Source: Elusimicrobiota bacterium
GTDB taxonomy: Bacteria > Elusimicrobiota > Elusimicrobia > JACQJN01
DNA: 6,567 nt
Direction: 5' to 3'
Assembly (NCBI GenBank): GCA_016205085.1
Contig: JACQJN010000295.1
Location: 1-6,567 of the forward strand
This document shows, piece after piece, positions 5,573-6,567 of this stretch (the first letter of the stretch is position 1; each line of letters begins with the position of its first letter). A program made the translations under genes and the position numbers. Under the pieces are notes generated by a model. That model searched no databases, was not told where the DNA came from, and saw only the letters and a program-made list of their open reading frames with translations.

Positions 5573-6567
5573 TTACGGCAAGAACTTCATCGAGGTTCTG
5601 ACGGATTCAATAAAGGCTCCCGGAAAAATTCCGATCAGGAAAACAAAAAAGGCGGATATGGATAAGCTGGTAGAAAGAAAAAGTCCGGATGGAACGGGCT
5701 CTGAAGTCGTAGGTTCGACAAAAAACATGCGGTAGGTCACCCGCATGTAGTAGTAAACACTCAGCACGCTATTTAAGACTCCGATCACCGCCAACCAGAT
5801 AAATCCTCCGTGGATGGCAGCCGCGAAGACATAAAACTTTCCGATGAAACCCGCCAAGGGAGGGATGCCGGCCAGAGACAGAAGGAAAAAGCTCATGAGC
5901 AACGCCAATCCCAGGGAACGTTTACCCAACCCATCAAAAGCTGAAAGGTCATATGATTTTTCGGACTGACCCACCGCGATGGCCACCGCGAAAGCGCCCA
6001 TATTCATAAAAAGGTACGCCAGAAAATAAATAAAAACCCCTTGCTGCCCCAGGGGGCTTCCTACCACGAACCCTATCATCATATACCCCGCCTGAGCGAT
6101 GGAAGAGTAGGCTAAAAGCCTCTTGATGTTATTCTGGAAGAATGCCGAAAGATTGCCCACCGTCATCGTCAAGACGGTTAGAATTTCAAATAGAACCGTC
6201 AAATCCATCTTCGAGTGAGGGATTAAGATGGTAAAAATACGAAGCAAAATACCCAGAGTGGCGATCTTGGGAGCTACGGAAAGATAAGCCGTCACTGGAG
6301 TAGGAGCCCCTTCATAAGCGTCCGGAACCCAAAAGTGGAAAGGAACAATGGAGGCCTTAAAAGCAAACCCCACCAAAAGAAAAAGAACGCCCAACAACAA
6401 AAGGGGGTGGGGATTATGGGTTAGGGCGACACCTTTCAATAAATGAGTCGTCCCCGTGTAACCATAGAAAAGTGAGAGGCCGTAGACCGTCAAAGCAGAG
6501 GAGAAGGCGCCGATCAGAAAATATTTGATGGCTCCCTCGCTGGATTTCAAATCTCCCCGCTCAAATC
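5573..6567 (-). CDS. nuoN: NADH-quinone oxidoreductase (complex I) subunit N, C-terminal two thirds (cut by window edge)
   Basis: A membrane proton-pumping subunit of complex I; 330 residues are visible out of about 480 usual, and the gene continues beyond the window. The TTG at 6550 is an internal Leu codon: the frame is open upstream and reads FERGDLKSSEGAIKYF, the conserved mid-protein region of NuoN. Antiporter-family landmarks, numbered from that Leu, are FAFKASIVPFHFWVPDAYEGAPTPVTA at about 62-88 with Lys65, SVAPKIA with Lys95, NNIKRLLAYSSIAQAGYMMIGF at about 140-161 and GFIGKFYV with Lys238. The three lysines correspond to the key E. coli NuoN residues Lys217, Lys247 and Lys395. There are about nine hydrophobic helices and a complete C-terminus. 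nuoN is normally the last gene of the nuo operon, so the upstream sequence probably holds nuoM and nuoL. A related antiporter subunit (MrpD) is less likely given the LKSSE.AIKYF and C-terminal pattern. Confidence 0.93.
   Translation of the reverse strand, partial: FERGDLKSSEGAIKYFLIGAFSSALTVYGLSLFYGYTGTTHLLKGVALTHNPHPLLLLGVLFLLVGFAFKASIVPFHFWVPDAYEGAPTPVTAYLSVAPKIATLGILLRIFTILIPHSKMDLTVLFEILTVLTMTVGNLSAFFQNNIKRLLAYSSIAQAGYMMIGFVVGSPLGQQGVFIYFLAYLFMNMGAFAVAIAVGQSEKSYDLSAFDGLGKRSLGLALLMSFFLLSLAGIPPLAGFIGKFYVFAAAIHGGFIWLAVIGVLNSVLSVYYYMRVTYRMFFVEPTTSEPVPSGLFLSTSLSISAFFVFLIGIFPGAFIESVRTSMKFLP

Noticed and set aside
5971..5998. Direct repeat CCACCGCG separated by a few bases in nuoN.
   Set aside because: It is explained by repeated Ala-Val codons in a transmembrane helix and has no further copies or structure.
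1..6567. CRISPR array, tRNA, rRNA, transposase or defence system.
   Set aside because: No evenly spaced direct repeats with unique spacers, no tRNA-like cloverleaf and no transposase, nuclease or toxin-like coding region was seen. The heptamer arrays have no spacers.

Overview
This 6.6 kb window is a densely packed bacterial gene run. Every gene lies on the minus strand, so transcription goes from the high coordinates to the low ones. Base composition is close to balanced. No gap between genes exceeds about 95 bases, and I see no internal terminator or obvious promoter, so the whole stretch could be one transcription unit. In transcription order it holds: the 3' part of nuoN (respiratory complex I subunit N), a 55-aa tatA (Tat protein export), preT and preA (two subunits of NAD-dependent dihydropyrimidine dehydrogenase), an unrecognised 65-aa two-helix membrane protein, a nitrilase-superfamily beta-ureidopropionase, an NCS1-family nucleobase/hydantoin permease, and the first 12 codons of a dihydropyrimidinase/hydantoinase.

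The genes from preT to the dihydropyrimidinase form the complete reductive pyrimidine catabolic route. The permease would import uracil, thymine or a related ring. PreT-PreA reduces it with NADH, dihydropyrimidinase opens the ring to a carbamoyl-beta-amino acid, and beta-ureidopropionase releases ammonia, CO2 and beta-alanine (or the methyl homologue). The genes are stacked with overlaps or gaps of 1-4 bases at most junctions. The larger gaps are 94 bases between the beta-ureidopropionase and permease genes and 29 bases between tatA and preT.

The unusual layer is a set of small inverted-repeat elements lying in or between these genes. (1) Two oppositely oriented arrays of a degenerate 7-base unit (GAGTTnn / nnAACTC, five units each) sit exactly across the preT stop and preA start and are translated into the end of PreT and the start of PreA. 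(2) A GC-rich palindrome lies in frame inside preT and adds a Leu-Pro-Arg-Arg-Gln-Ala-Gly-type peptide. (3) A hairpin-bearing element of about 74% GC fills the gap between the beta-ureidopropionase and the permease and is open in the permease frame.

Such translated small repeats are, from memory, typical of genomes from uncultured candidate phyla such as Omnitrophota or Patescibacteria. A complete respiratory and catabolic gene set argues against the most reduced Patescibacteria. The organism is therefore probably an uncultured candidate-phylum bacterium with complex I. I cannot place it further from this window.
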